From positions 1-8,334 of the forward strand of contig JBCCQN010000289.1 of assembly GCA_039024315.1 (NCBI GenBank): a stretch of DNA of 8,334 bases, written 5' to 3'. Below are positions 1 to 6,356 of the stretch, one piece after another (positions within the stretch are counted from its first letter, which is position 1; the number at the start of each line of letters is the position of its first letter). Under the pieces are notes generated by a model. It saw nothing but the letters and a program-made list of their open reading frames with translations, was not told the origin of the DNA and searched no databases. The translations under genes and the position numbers were made by a program. The stretch is from JBCAWW01 sp039024315 (lineage in GTDB: Bacteria > Bacteroidota > Bacteroidia > J057).

Positions 1-389
1 GCAAATAAGCCCAACTTTTTGAGCTGTACATCCGAAGCCGAATGCGGCTTACGGTTGACAAAACGCATCGTTTGCCGGCCTGCGTGACTGATTTGGGCCC
101 AGATATGATTGCCATGCCTCTTGCCCGCTCGCGCCATACGCTTGAGACCAGGCATGACTGCTTCATTATCCGCAACGACATTACCGCCCGACTCCAAATG
201 TTTGGGATGGATCTGAAAATTACCCGTAATCAAAATACCGGCTCTCGTTTCGGCCCAACGACTATAAAGGTGAACCAAGGGGTCATTGGGAAAATGATCT
301 GAGCCAGTCAATCGTTCGGTGGTAGCCGCCTTGACGAGGCGGTTGGTAATTTCAGCACCACAGGGCAATCGGAAGGAAGTGTTGAGCAT
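1..389 (-). CDS. Old Yellow Enzyme family NADH:flavin oxidoreductase (N-terminal part, cut by left edge)
   Basis: Translating the minus strand from the ATG at 389 gives about 129 residues with no stop up to the edge. The protein opens with the family's typical beta-strand and loop (LPCGAEITNRLVKAATTE), continues with a GILITGNFQIH strand, and contains QISHAGRQT, matching the Q-x-x-H-x-G-R-Q segment of the FMN-binding TIM barrel in Old Yellow Enzyme/NADH:flavin oxidoreductases. Known members bind FMN and use NAD(P)H to reduce activated C=C bonds. The proton-donor region and the C-terminal half lie outside the window, so substrate class cannot be told, and fusion to a ferredoxin-reductase-like half (2,4-dienoyl-CoA reductase type) cannot be excluded. 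An in-frame TGA lies six codons upstream of the ATG with no other start between, which fixes this start. It lies 58 bases after the flavin-binding gene on the same strand, with no terminator seen, so co-transcription is likely. The family call is firm; the physiological role is unknown. Confidence 0.88.
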   Translation of the reverse strand, partial: MLNTSFRLPCGAEITNRLVKAATTERLTGSDHFPNDPLVHLYSRWAETRAGILITGNFQIHPKHLESGGNVVADNEAVMPGLKRMARAGKRHGNHIWAQISHAGRQTMRFVNRKPHSASDVQLKKLGLF

Positions 390-447
390 CTTGTCGTCGT
401 TTAATCACTTCAAGATAACACCCAAGATTGAATACTGAGGCCCAAGG

Positions 448-924
448 CTAAGCAATCATCACTTTTTCTGATGCAGGTTTTTCAAAACGACCATTGACTT
501 CTTTGATCGCGATGCGGTAAACGACCTTATTGGCCGCTTCCTTAGCAGGAGACATATCCGCAATCTCTTCCACCTTTTCGTTTCCAGCTTCGTTGATTTG
601 CGCTTTCAGACGGGTAATGAGGAGCTTGATGGCTGCTACCGCTTCCATCCCACTGAGCTCTTCAAATTCACCTTCGATGACTACAGACTGCCAACGATTG
701 AGGGCTTTGATATCAGAAATATTTACGGCGACTCGAGGGTCTTGCCGCAGCGCATCTACTTTGCGGCCTTCGGCCGTATAGCTGACCAGACTATGAGATT
801 CCTCGTCGTAATAATATGTAAAGGGCACTACATAAGGTCCAGCCTCATCCACACAAGCGAGGTGCCCTGTATAGTGGCTCTTGAGAAGAATTTTGATGTC
901 TTGGGGAGAAAGTATTCCAGTCAT
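448..924 (-). CDS. Pyridoxamine 5'-phosphate oxidase-like FMN-binding split-barrel protein
   Basis: This 158-residue protein has the pattern of the small flavin-nucleotide-binding (Pyridox_ox_2/NimA-like) split-barrel family. A first strand HLACVDEAGPYVVPFTYYYD (residues 21-40) is followed by LVSYTAEGRKVDALRQDPRV (46-65), the usual segment that contacts the flavin phosphate, and then the WQSVVIEGEFEEL strand (78-90). The C-terminal third (about 95-150) is a helix plus a last strand ending in KEVNGRFEKP, also usual for this group. Family members bind FMN or a related cofactor and act as reductases or as uncharacterised flavin carriers; true pyridoxamine phosphate oxidase activity is unlikely at this size. 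I chose the ATG at 924; a TTG three codons upstream (933) is possible but weaker. The gene lies between the sensor kinase (100 bases upstream) and the Old Yellow Enzyme gene (58 bases downstream), so two FMN proteins sit in tandem. The substrate is unknown. Confidence 0.87.
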   Translation of the reverse strand: MTGILSPQDIKILLKSHYTGHLACVDEAGPYVVPFTYYYDEESHSLVSYTAEGRKVDALRQDPRVAVNISDIKALNRWQSVVIEGEFEELSGMEAVAAIKLLITRLKAQINEAGNEKVEEIADMSPAKEAANKVVYRIAIKEVNGRFEKPASEKVMIA

Positions 925-949
925 AATCTTCAAGTTTAAGGGTGATGGC

Positions 950-977
950 TTATTTCCTCTAGTGAAACTGGAAATAA
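950..977. repeat. Imperfect inverted repeat between kinase and flavin-binding genes
   Basis: The arms TTATTTCC (950-957) and GGAAATAA (970-977) are perfectly complementary, and AGT/ACT inside them can extend the stem across a three-base bulge (958-960), leaving a GAA loop. It lies in the 100-base gap between the kinase stop and the next start on the minus strand. No T-run follows on the minus strand, so it is not a typical intrinsic terminator. It could be an operator, an mRNA processing or stability element, or chance. Confidence 0.35.
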
Positions 978-1024
978 TTAGCGCCGCCCCCTATCACTTG
1001 GGTCAGGGTGAGGAATGACTTTTG

Positions 1025-4000
1025 TCAAGACTCCTGCCCTAACCAAGAGAGTGCAGCCGGAAGATGTGGAGTCTCAACGGGCGGCAACTCCTTCGCATCA
1101 GAGAAATGGGGCAAACGAATTTCGAAAGTGGAGCCTTGATTGAGTTGTGAAATAACCTTGATCTGTCCAGAATGATGCTCGATGATCTTTTTACAAACCG
1201 AAAGCCCGATACCCGTGCCATCATATTCATCCACCGAGTTGAGACGCTGAAACAACCAGAATATGCGTTCGAAATTATCGGGATCAATCCCAATTCCGTT
1301 GTCGCTTACTTGTAGAACCAATTCTTTTTGATCTACCAAAGCATGGAGCTTGACCTGGGGTTTTTCGCCTTCGCGGCTAAATTTAATCGCATTGGAAAGC
1401 AGATTCTGAATCACCCGTAAGAGCTGGGTCCGATGACCAAACAATTGTACTGGGGGCACTTGCGTCAGCTCCAACTCAGTCCGAGTCTCCACGATCTGTT
1501 TTTGCAGTAGCTCCAATACCTCGTTCACCAAATTGGGCAAGGGTACCCAAGTTTTGGGCTCTTCGGTACGAGTAATCCGACTAAAATCTAGCAGATGCAA
1601 GATCAACTCGTTCATGCTCTTGGCGCCTCGCACGACAAAATCTAAAAACTCCTTGCCCTCATCATCTAGTCGGTCGAGATAGCGGCGCTGCAATAAATTG
1701 GCAAAACTAGAGATAGAGCGTAATGGCTGCCTGAGATCATGGGAAACCACATAAGCAAAGTTTTCCAGCTCCGCATTGGAAGCGATGTACTTTTTGAGCT
1801 CCTGATTTTTGCGGTTTAGTTCTAGCAGTTGCTGGATTTGTTCTTCTCGCGCTTCGATTCGTTCGGTGATATTTCTAAAGATCGCCTGCGTATAGGTTTC
1901 TCCATCAACCTTCATGCGGTTGAGGCTAATTTCAGCATCAAACAGGCTCCCATCTTTGCGCTTTTGTTTCCAGTGCTCATAATGTGCATCCCAGCGACTT
2001 CTCGCCAACTGCCGCAAAGCCTTCTCTTCTGACAATCGCCCATCTGGTTGGAGGTCGGGGTAGAGTTCGCGCAGCGAAATGCCTAAAAACGACTCTCTCT
2101 CGTAACCAAACATACGCCAAGCCTGCTCATTGGCATCTATCACTTTTTCATCCTTAATGATCATGATACCATCACGAGCAGATTCGAATAACAATCTATA
2201 TTTTAGTTCGCTCTGTTGCAGGGCGGCAGTGGCTTTGCGTTCACGTTGGAGCGCCTCTTGCAAAGCATAGGTTTTGTTATCTACTTGTTTTTGCAGATCA
2301 GTCTCTTTGCGCGCATGAAACTTGGCTTTGATGCGGAGAGACAGCAAAAGCGTAAAAGCCAAAAATAATATCCCGACAAACCATAATAGTGGATTTAAAT
2401 ACCATGGGAAGCCTACATCTATTGGGAGCACTTGGCTTTCACTCCATTTAAAAGGGCCAAATCGCCGCGCTTGCAGTTCAATTTGGTCTTCCCCCGTCTT
2501 AGCCGCCCTATAGTTGATGGTACTTTCGCTGGTGATATACTTCCAATGAGGAGATTTACTTTGGACGCGATATCGGTACTCGACCATTCTTCCCTCCTCG
2601 ATTTTCATACTAGGCCGGAGGGTAATTTGGGATTTTAGGGAGAGATTCAAGCTTTTTTCTAGCGCTAGCTGGCTATTGACCTCTTTCCAGATAGGGGCCG
2701 GCTTCGCCGAACGCTCATCCCAATCAGTCGCAAGCTGAAACAAACCTCTATGAGTCCCAATCAGCAGTCGGTCTCCTTGCAAATGGAGATTATGCGCCGC
2801 CAAGTCAGTGTTAGGCAAACCATTCCAGCGATTAAAAGCGTACTGTTCTTCTTGGACTGGGTTAAACAAAATCAACTCTCGGCCGCAGGCTAGCCAAATT
2901 TGTTTTTCGCTTTGCCATCTGATCGCCGAAATCGACGGATAGGGATTATTGGCCTGTAAGGGTTGAGGTTGGAGCACTGGATTACCTTTTTGCCAAAGGT
3001 ATAGCCCCATATTAGTTGCTAACCAGATTTTATCTCCCTCGCCGATTGCGATATCTTGCACTTTGATCTCTTCTGGCAGGGGTTGACTGACCAGTAGATT
3101 GATCAATTGGTCCCGTTCAGGGTCGTAGCGATATAAAAGACTTGCTGGCCCTTGGCCGCCAAAATAAAGCGTTCCCGCAGGGCCCTTACGTACTACCGTC
3201 ATCGATAGGCCTCTGGCATCTGGCGCAAGGTATAAATGCCTTATCTGCTCAGCATCAAAACGCGAAACGCCGGGACGATCCATATGACAGACCCAAACCC
3301 GATTGTCTTGATCATTGGCAGCCATAAAAAAGTCCCCTACCTCCCGATTGATCCATTGATAAGTACCGTTTTGCCAAGTCCTTAATCCATTGCGACTGAA
3401 AATCCATAGCTTACCTTTGGTATAGGCCAAACCCAATAAATAAGACTGTGTATCTTCTAAGATCGCTTCTGTAGCTTGTCCTTTGAGTTTTCGATATAAA
3501 GTGTAGCGATCACAATAGTAGATCGTGTCACCGACGCTGATGACAGATTCTAAATATCGATGGGCGGCGAGGTCTGAATGAGAAATAGGACGAATATGAC
3601 GCGGGTAAATGAGGCCTAGTCCATTGTCGGTGGCGACCCAAACGTTGAAGGGATCAGTGGCATAAATACCGCTTATTTCTTGACCAGGAAAAGCTCCCGC
3701 TTGCAGGGGCTCTCCTTTTTGCAAAGAGCACATAAAAATATTGGCATTGTTGTCAGACCACCAAATCTGATGGTGAAACATAGCCAAACTTGTTACTGGA
3801 TGATTTTGCTGTACCCAAATTCTACGATCATAGCGGCCATCTTGGTCCAAAAAGAGCTGCATGATCCCTTCGTTGGCCCCTAGCCAAAAACATTGATTAT
3901 CAGCATCAAACTCAAGCCCCACTACCTGTGAAACGCCAAGCTCCGGTAACCATATCCATGAATCATTGACCTCCTGATAATAACCGACTTGTCCAGTATA

Positions 4001-4597
4001 ACTCGCTGCCCAAATACGGCCATTTTGATCTTCGGTAAAAGAGAAACCATGGTCAAAGTCTTCGGTCCAGAATCGCCCCCCCAGTGGATAAGTATAGAGT
4101 GAGTCTGTTTGATAGCGATAGATATCTTGAATGCCTCCTAACCAGAGTCTGCCGCGAGTATCCTCAAAGAGATTTTTGCCATAATGAATTTTGCCCGCTT
4201 CGGTCTTGCTAGCCCCCGCCACTTTGAGTTCAAGCGTGATCGTATCAGCCTGTGGTTTCATTTGCATGAGCCCCATATCTCCTAGTAACCAAAAGATACC
4301 CTTTCGGCTTCGTAGCATACTTTTGGGATACTGCAACTGATTAGGCTTTTCAAATAGGCGGAAAGCGGGTTGCTCATAGCGGAGGAGTCCGACATCGGTC
4401 ACCAGCCAAAGGTAGCCCAGCTCATCCTCTACCATAGATTTGATGAGATGAGACTGCAGACTCAAGGGATCTTTGAGCTGCAGTTGTTGAAATTGCAGCT
4501 GTACGCTATCCTTTCCCCACAGAGTTGTGGGGAAGATCAAAAAGACAAAAATACTTATGAGCAATAATGGGCTGAGAAGTATTGAAACCTCTTTCAT
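1025..4597 (-). CDS. Reg_prop/Y_Y_Y periplasmic sensor PAS histidine kinase
   Basis: This is a 1190-residue membrane sensor kinase. An N-terminal hydrophobic signal (about 5-28) leads into some 600 residues of periplasmic beta-propeller built from Reg_prop repeats; visible repeats include EDELGYLWLVTDVGLLRY, EDTRGRLWLGG, EDQNGRIWAAS, NVWVATDNGLGLI and DKIWLATNMGLYLW. A Y_Y_Y-like beta-sandwich (about 650-727, with YRYRV and IELQARR) comes next, then one transmembrane helix (about 733-755), a coiled coil, a PAS domain (about 797-915), and HisKA plus HATPase_c domains. The phospho-acceptor is His953 in VSHDLRQPLR; the ATP site shows NLLSNAIKFS (1065-1074), DNGIGI (1099-1104) and GTGIGLS (1127-1133). 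Known Reg_prop sensors in Bacteroidota often bind glycan breakdown products at the propeller. This one ends 60 residues after the G2 box without receiver or AraC-type output domain, so its partner must be encoded elsewhere. I chose the ATG at 4597; a TTG six codons upstream (4615) is less likely. The ligand is unknown. Confidence 0.93.
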   Translation of the reverse strand: MKEVSILLSPLLLISIFVFLIFPTTLWGKDSVQLQFQQLQLKDPLSLQSHLIKSMVEDELGYLWLVTDVGLLRYEQPAFRLFEKPNQLQYPKSMLRSRKGIFWLLGDMGLMQMKPQADTITLELKVAGASKTEAGKIHYGKNLFEDTRGRLWLGGIQDIYRYQTDSLYTYPLGGRFWTEDFDHGFSFTEDQNGRIWAASYTGQVGYYQEVNDSWIWLPELGVSQVVGLEFDADNQCFWLGANEGIMQLFLDQDGRYDRRIWVQQNHPVTSLAMFHHQIWWSDNNANIFMCSLQKGEPLQAGAFPGQEISGIYATDPFNVWVATDNGLGLIYPRHIRPISHSDLAAHRYLESVISVGDTIYYCDRYTLYRKLKGQATEAILEDTQSYLLGLAYTKGKLWIFSRNGLRTWQNGTYQWINREVGDFFMAANDQDNRVWVCHMDRPGVSRFDAEQIRHLYLAPDARGLSMTVVRKGPAGTLYFGGQGPASLLYRYDPERDQLINLLVSQPLPEEIKVQDIAIGEGDKIWLATNMGLYLWQKGNPVLQPQPLQANNPYPSISAIRWQSEKQIWLACGRELILFNPVQEEQYAFNRWNGLPNTDLAAHNLHLQGDRLLIGTHRGLFQLATDWDERSAKPAPIWKEVNSQLALEKSLNLSLKSQITLRPSMKIEEGRMVEYRYRVQSKSPHWKYITSESTINYRAAKTGEDQIELQARRFGPFKWSESQVLPIDVGFPWYLNPLLWFVGILFLAFTLLLSLRIKAKFHARKETDLQKQVDNKTYALQEALQRERKATAALQQSELKYRLLFESARDGIMIIKDEKVIDANEQAWRMFGYERESFLGISLRELYPDLQPDGRLSEEKALRQLARSRWDAHYEHWKQKRKDGSLFDAEISLNRMKVDGETYTQAIFRNITERIEAREEQIQQLLELNRKNQELKKYIASNAELENFAYVVSHDLRQPLRSISSFANLLQRRYLDRLDDEGKEFLDFVVRGAKSMNELILHLLDFSRITRTEEPKTWVPLPNLVNEVLELLQKQIVETRTELELTQVPPVQLFGHRTQLLRVIQNLLSNAIKFSREGEKPQVKLHALVDQKELVLQVSDNGIGIDPDNFERIFWLFQRLNSVDEYDGTGIGLSVCKKIIEHHSGQIKVISQLNQGSTFEIRLPHFSDAKELPPVETPHLPAALSWLGQES

Positions 4598-4669
4598 ATA
4601 GGACGAATCAATCAAGCAGATAATGTTCTATCGCAAAAGATTGTCCAACCATCAAAATATGTGCGTCAT

Positions 4670-4699
4670 CAAAAATATAAAAAAAACTCTCTATACCAA
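4670..4699 (-). promoter_or_regulatory. Bacteroidota-type promoter of the sensor kinase gene
   Basis: Read on the minus strand, TTG (4699-4697) is followed after 19 bases by TATTTTTG (4677-4670). This fits the Bacteroidota housekeeping-sigma consensus of a -33 TTG and a -7 TAnnTTTG with the usual 17-23 base spacer. Transcription would start near 4663, giving a leader of about 65 bases before the ATG at 4597. It lies directly downstream of the terminator of the preceding gene, as expected for an independent transcription unit. Confidence 0.65.
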
Positions 4700-4711
4700 T
4701 AAGATGTAAGG

Positions 4712-4750
4712 AAATAAAAAAAAGGTACCTACTATTGATAGATACCTTTT
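4712..4750 (-). terminator. Intrinsic terminator after the PD-(D/E)xK-like gene
   Basis: On the minus strand, AAAAGGTATCTA pairs with TAGGTACCTTTT around a 7-base loop, a 12-pair stem including one U-G wobble, and the transcript then continues TTTTATTTC. The stem spans 4720-4750 and begins 24 bases after the stop codon at 4774. On the plus strand the same hairpin (with one C-A mismatch) is followed by CA and eight T, so the shape is two-sided, although no plus-strand gene lies before it. It separates the small gene from the kinase promoter. Confidence 0.85.
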
Positions 4751-4773
4751 CATTTTTTTTAGCGACAAGAAGT

Positions 4774-5154
4774 TTAGAACATCTTGATCATCGTGGCCTC
4801 AATATTGTATTTGGTGAGTACTCTACGAGTAAAACTCAGCTCTCCTCTCGGCACAAAGATTTTCAGTTCACCTTTCTTCATCGAAGCGAGCGTGGCCAAT
4901 AACTTCCACTTACCGACTAACTTAACTTCCTCAGAGGTTCGTTTTGCCACTTCAATGTAGTACTTGCCACCGTTTTTGACCGCTGTAATATCAGGGATAT
5001 ATGCGTGTTCGTCGCTTTGGCGTACTAAGGGAGAAGGGTCTGGGTAATCCGGCAAATCCGCGCGGATTTTTTCAAAACCTTGTGATTCTAGGATCTTAAC
5101 AATCTCGCTGAGCTTGCCGGCATATAATTCGTCGTTACGCGTTTCTGTAAGCAT
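4774..5154 (-). CDS. Uncharacterised small protein, probable PD-(D/E)xK-like nuclease fold
   Basis: I do not recognise this 126-residue protein by name. Its layout is that of a minimal restriction-endonuclease-like core: an N-terminal helix (KLSEIVKILESQGF, 14-27), then IPDITAVKNGGKYYIEVAK (53-71) as two strands carrying Pro54-Asp55 and Glu68, a helix GKWKLLATLASMKKG (81-95), the strand LKIFVPRG (97-104), and a last helix and strand (RRVLTKYNIEA). Similar small nuclease-superfamily proteins end in this helix-strand-helix way. The usual third motif is (D/E)-x-K, but here Glu68 and Lys71 are two residues apart (EVAK), so activity is uncertain. There is no signal peptide, so it acts in the cytoplasm. 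The ATG at 5154 is the only good start. The gene is divergent from the NYN gene and ends at a strong terminator, so it is monocistronic. A nucleic-acid role is inference only. Confidence 0.72.
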   Translation of the reverse strand: MLTETRNDELYAGKLSEIVKILESQGFEKIRADLPDYPDPSPLVRQSDEHAYIPDITAVKNGGKYYIEVAKRTSEEVKLVGKWKLLATLASMKKGELKIFVPRGELSFTRRVLTKYNIEATMIKMF

Positions 5155-5158
5155 GACT

Positions 5159-5166
5159 CAAAGTTA
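5159..5166 (-). promoter_or_regulatory. Candidate -7 element (TAACTTTG) abutting the start codon
   Basis: On the minus strand TAACTTTG matches the Bacteroidota -7 consensus TAnnTTTG at every fixed position and ends four bases before the ATG at 5154. If used, transcription would start at or next to the start codon and the mRNA would be leaderless. No TTG is found at the usual 17-23 base spacing; the nearest is 25 bases away. The match may be accidental in this AT-rich gap. Confidence 0.3.
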
Positions 5167-5174
5167 AAAACTTT
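5160..5174. repeat. Perfect inverted repeat AAAGTT-AAA-AACTTT in the divergent gap
   Basis: The 6-base arms are exact and separated by three A. The repeat overlaps the candidate -7 box of the leftward gene and lies six bases from its ATG. That is a place where a repressor operator would act, but short AT-rich palindromes are common by chance in such gaps. Confidence 0.35.
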
Positions 5175-5284
5175 AAGCGGATTTTGCCAGACAAGACTAA
5201 AATTTATCAAATTGGATTATTTATTCCCAAACTTTTAACAGTTTTTTTTACACAACGTACCCTAAAGTATAGATATTAAAATTT

Positions 5285-5830
5285 ATGTCAATAAACCTAT
5301 CTGACAATCCCGTGAGGATTAGTCAATCCGTCGCTATTTTGATCGACGGCAACAATATTGAAATCGGATTGCACAAATTAGTGGGCAACGCCCAGGCGAT
5401 GCTCAACTTTGATACCCTTATTCCCAAACTCGTTGTCAACCGCAGTCTTAGCCGCCTAATCTACTTCAGAGAAGGAGAAAGCATTTCGGCCAAACTCGCA
5501 GAACGTCTAAAAGAAAATTACCACGGTTCCGTGGTACCCTGCCATAAGTCTGCTGACATTCCGCTCTCGATCAAAGCTACCCAGCTCGCTCGTAAAGTAG
5601 ATACGATCATTATTCTCTCTGGGGATGCCGACTATGTCGAACTCGTCCGCCACCTTAAGTTTGAAGGGGTCAGAGTAGAAGTAGCCGCCGTCGAGCATAC
5701 TGTAGCCGCCATCCTCAAGGAGGAGGCTGACCTATTTATACCTATCGTAGAAGGAGACAGTTTTGTCTTTAACTCTCCCAAAGGCAAGGCCAAGGCTAAA
5801 GCCGCCGCCAAGGCGCGCAAGAAAAAATAA
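5285..5830 (+). CDS. NYN domain (LabA/DUF88-type, PIN-like) putative ribonuclease with basic tail
   Basis: The 181-residue protein carries a NYN domain from about 14 to 155. The first strand and acidic site are VAILIDGNNIEIGL (Asp21, Asn23, Asn24). The middle segment HKSADIPLSIKATQLA (87-102) matches the usual K-x-x-D helix start with Asp91. The DTIIILSGDADYVELVRHL segment (106-124) holds the Ser-Gly-Asp-x-Asp motif (Asp114, Asp116), followed by GVRVEVAAV. These aspartates form the metal-binding site in the NYN/PIN nuclease superfamily, whose studied members cut RNA. The last 16 residues (KGKAKAKAAAKARKKK) are Lys/Ala-rich, probably disordered and able to bind nucleic acid. There is no signal peptide, so it acts in the cytoplasm. 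It is divergent from the PD-(D/E)xK-like gene across 130 bases and convergent with the OmpA-like gene (25-base gap). I found no strong promoter match. Nuclease activity is inferred; the target is unknown. Confidence 0.85.
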   Translation: MSINLSDNPVRISQSVAILIDGNNIEIGLHKLVGNAQAMLNFDTLIPKLVVNRSLSRLIYFREGESISAKLAERLKENYHGSVVPCHKSADIPLSIKATQLARKVDTIIILSGDADYVELVRHLKFEGVRVEVAAVEHTVAAILKEEADLFIPIVEGDSFVFNSPKGKAKAKAAAKARKKK

Positions 5831-5855
5831 TCATTAGAGATTGAGTGGCGAAGCC

Positions 5856-6257
5856 TTAGAGCAAAATAGGTTCGATAATGATGTCCACCCTACGATTGGC
5901 TAATCGACCATCCAAGGTCCGATTGTCAAAAAGGGGATTGAGTTGTCCGTTGTTAACCACATTGGGCGCGTTGAGCGGCAGATCGATTTTGTTGATCTGG
6001 CTGATCACTGATTGAGAACGCATTTGCGAAAGCCAAGCATTGTACTCCGCTCCGCCGATATTATCAGTATGGCTAGAGATCGTGATTTGCTGATGCTCGA
6101 TATTGGGGATCGACCGGAGGAAGGTCTCAATATCCTGCACCTGCTTACCATCTATATAGTAGCTACCCCCACCAAAGTAAACGGAATGGACGCGCGTTTG
6201 CCCAGAAAGCAAAGCACTCGTTCCCATAAGCAGAGCTAGTAACAATAGACGTTTCAT
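5856..6257 (-). CDS. Small secreted OmpA C-terminal domain protein, peptidoglycan-binding
   Basis: This 133-residue protein consists of a signal peptide (MKRLLLLALLMGTSALLSG, cut near residue 19-20) and a single OmpA-like domain. The domain shows the HTDNIGGAEYNAWLSQMRSQ block (63-82) and the closing NRTLDGRLANRRVDI block (112-126). Asp65 and Arg80 are 15 residues apart, the same spacing as the two residues that hold diaminopimelate in Acinetobacter OmpA, so peptidoglycan binding in the periplasm is likely. The usual Gly before HTD is Ser62. There is no beta-barrel, no lipoprotein cysteine and no membrane helix in the mature part, so unlike OmpA or Pal it would be a free periplasmic protein. 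The ATG at 6257 gives a proper signal peptide. It is divergent from the sulfatase across 99 bases and convergent with the NYN gene; it is probably monocistronic. Confidence 0.86.
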   Translation of the reverse strand: MKRLLLLALLMGTSALLSGQTRVHSVYFGGGSYYIDGKQVQDIETFLRSIPNIEHQQITISSHTDNIGGAEYNAWLSQMRSQSVISQINKIDLPLNAPNVVNNGQLNPLFDNRTLDGRLANRRVDIIIEPILL

Positions 6258-6356
6258 GAGCGGTGGGATTGGGAAAACAATAAGTTAGCGAATATCTTAA
6301 GGTGATGCTTGCGAAAAGATCGTAGAATTCAAGACTCACTCTTTCAACTATTCCTC

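Noticed and set aside
42..302. Open plus-strand frame of 86 codons near the left edge
   Set aside because: It is antisense to the Old Yellow Enzyme coding frame, whose family motifs are clear on the minus strand; the plus-strand product resembles nothing.
598..939. Plus-strand frame of 113 codons
   Set aside because: It lies opposite the split-barrel flavoprotein gene and shows no domain pattern of its own.
4513..4534. Inverted repeat TTCCCCAC-N6-GTGGGGAA near the 5' end of the kinase gene
   Set aside because: It is GC-rich and near the signal-peptide end, so a translational role is conceivable, but it is coding sequence and within the chance expectation for such repeats. The weak likeness to a DnaA box is not enough to call one.
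5519..5536. Inverted repeat TACCACGG-TT-CCGTGGTA inside the NYN gene
   Set aside because: It is exact, but by simple counting one to two perfect 8-base inverted repeats with short loops are expected by chance in a window this long, and it encodes ordinary domain residues.
6269..6300. Possible sulfatase promoter TTG-N21-TATCTTAA
   Set aside because: The spacing is acceptable but the -7 box lacks the final TG of TAnnTTTG, so it is too weak to annotate.
6309..6356. TTG-started extension of the sulfatase
   Set aside because: It would place 16 charged and mixed residues in front of the signal peptide; the ATG at 6357 gives a normal export signal.
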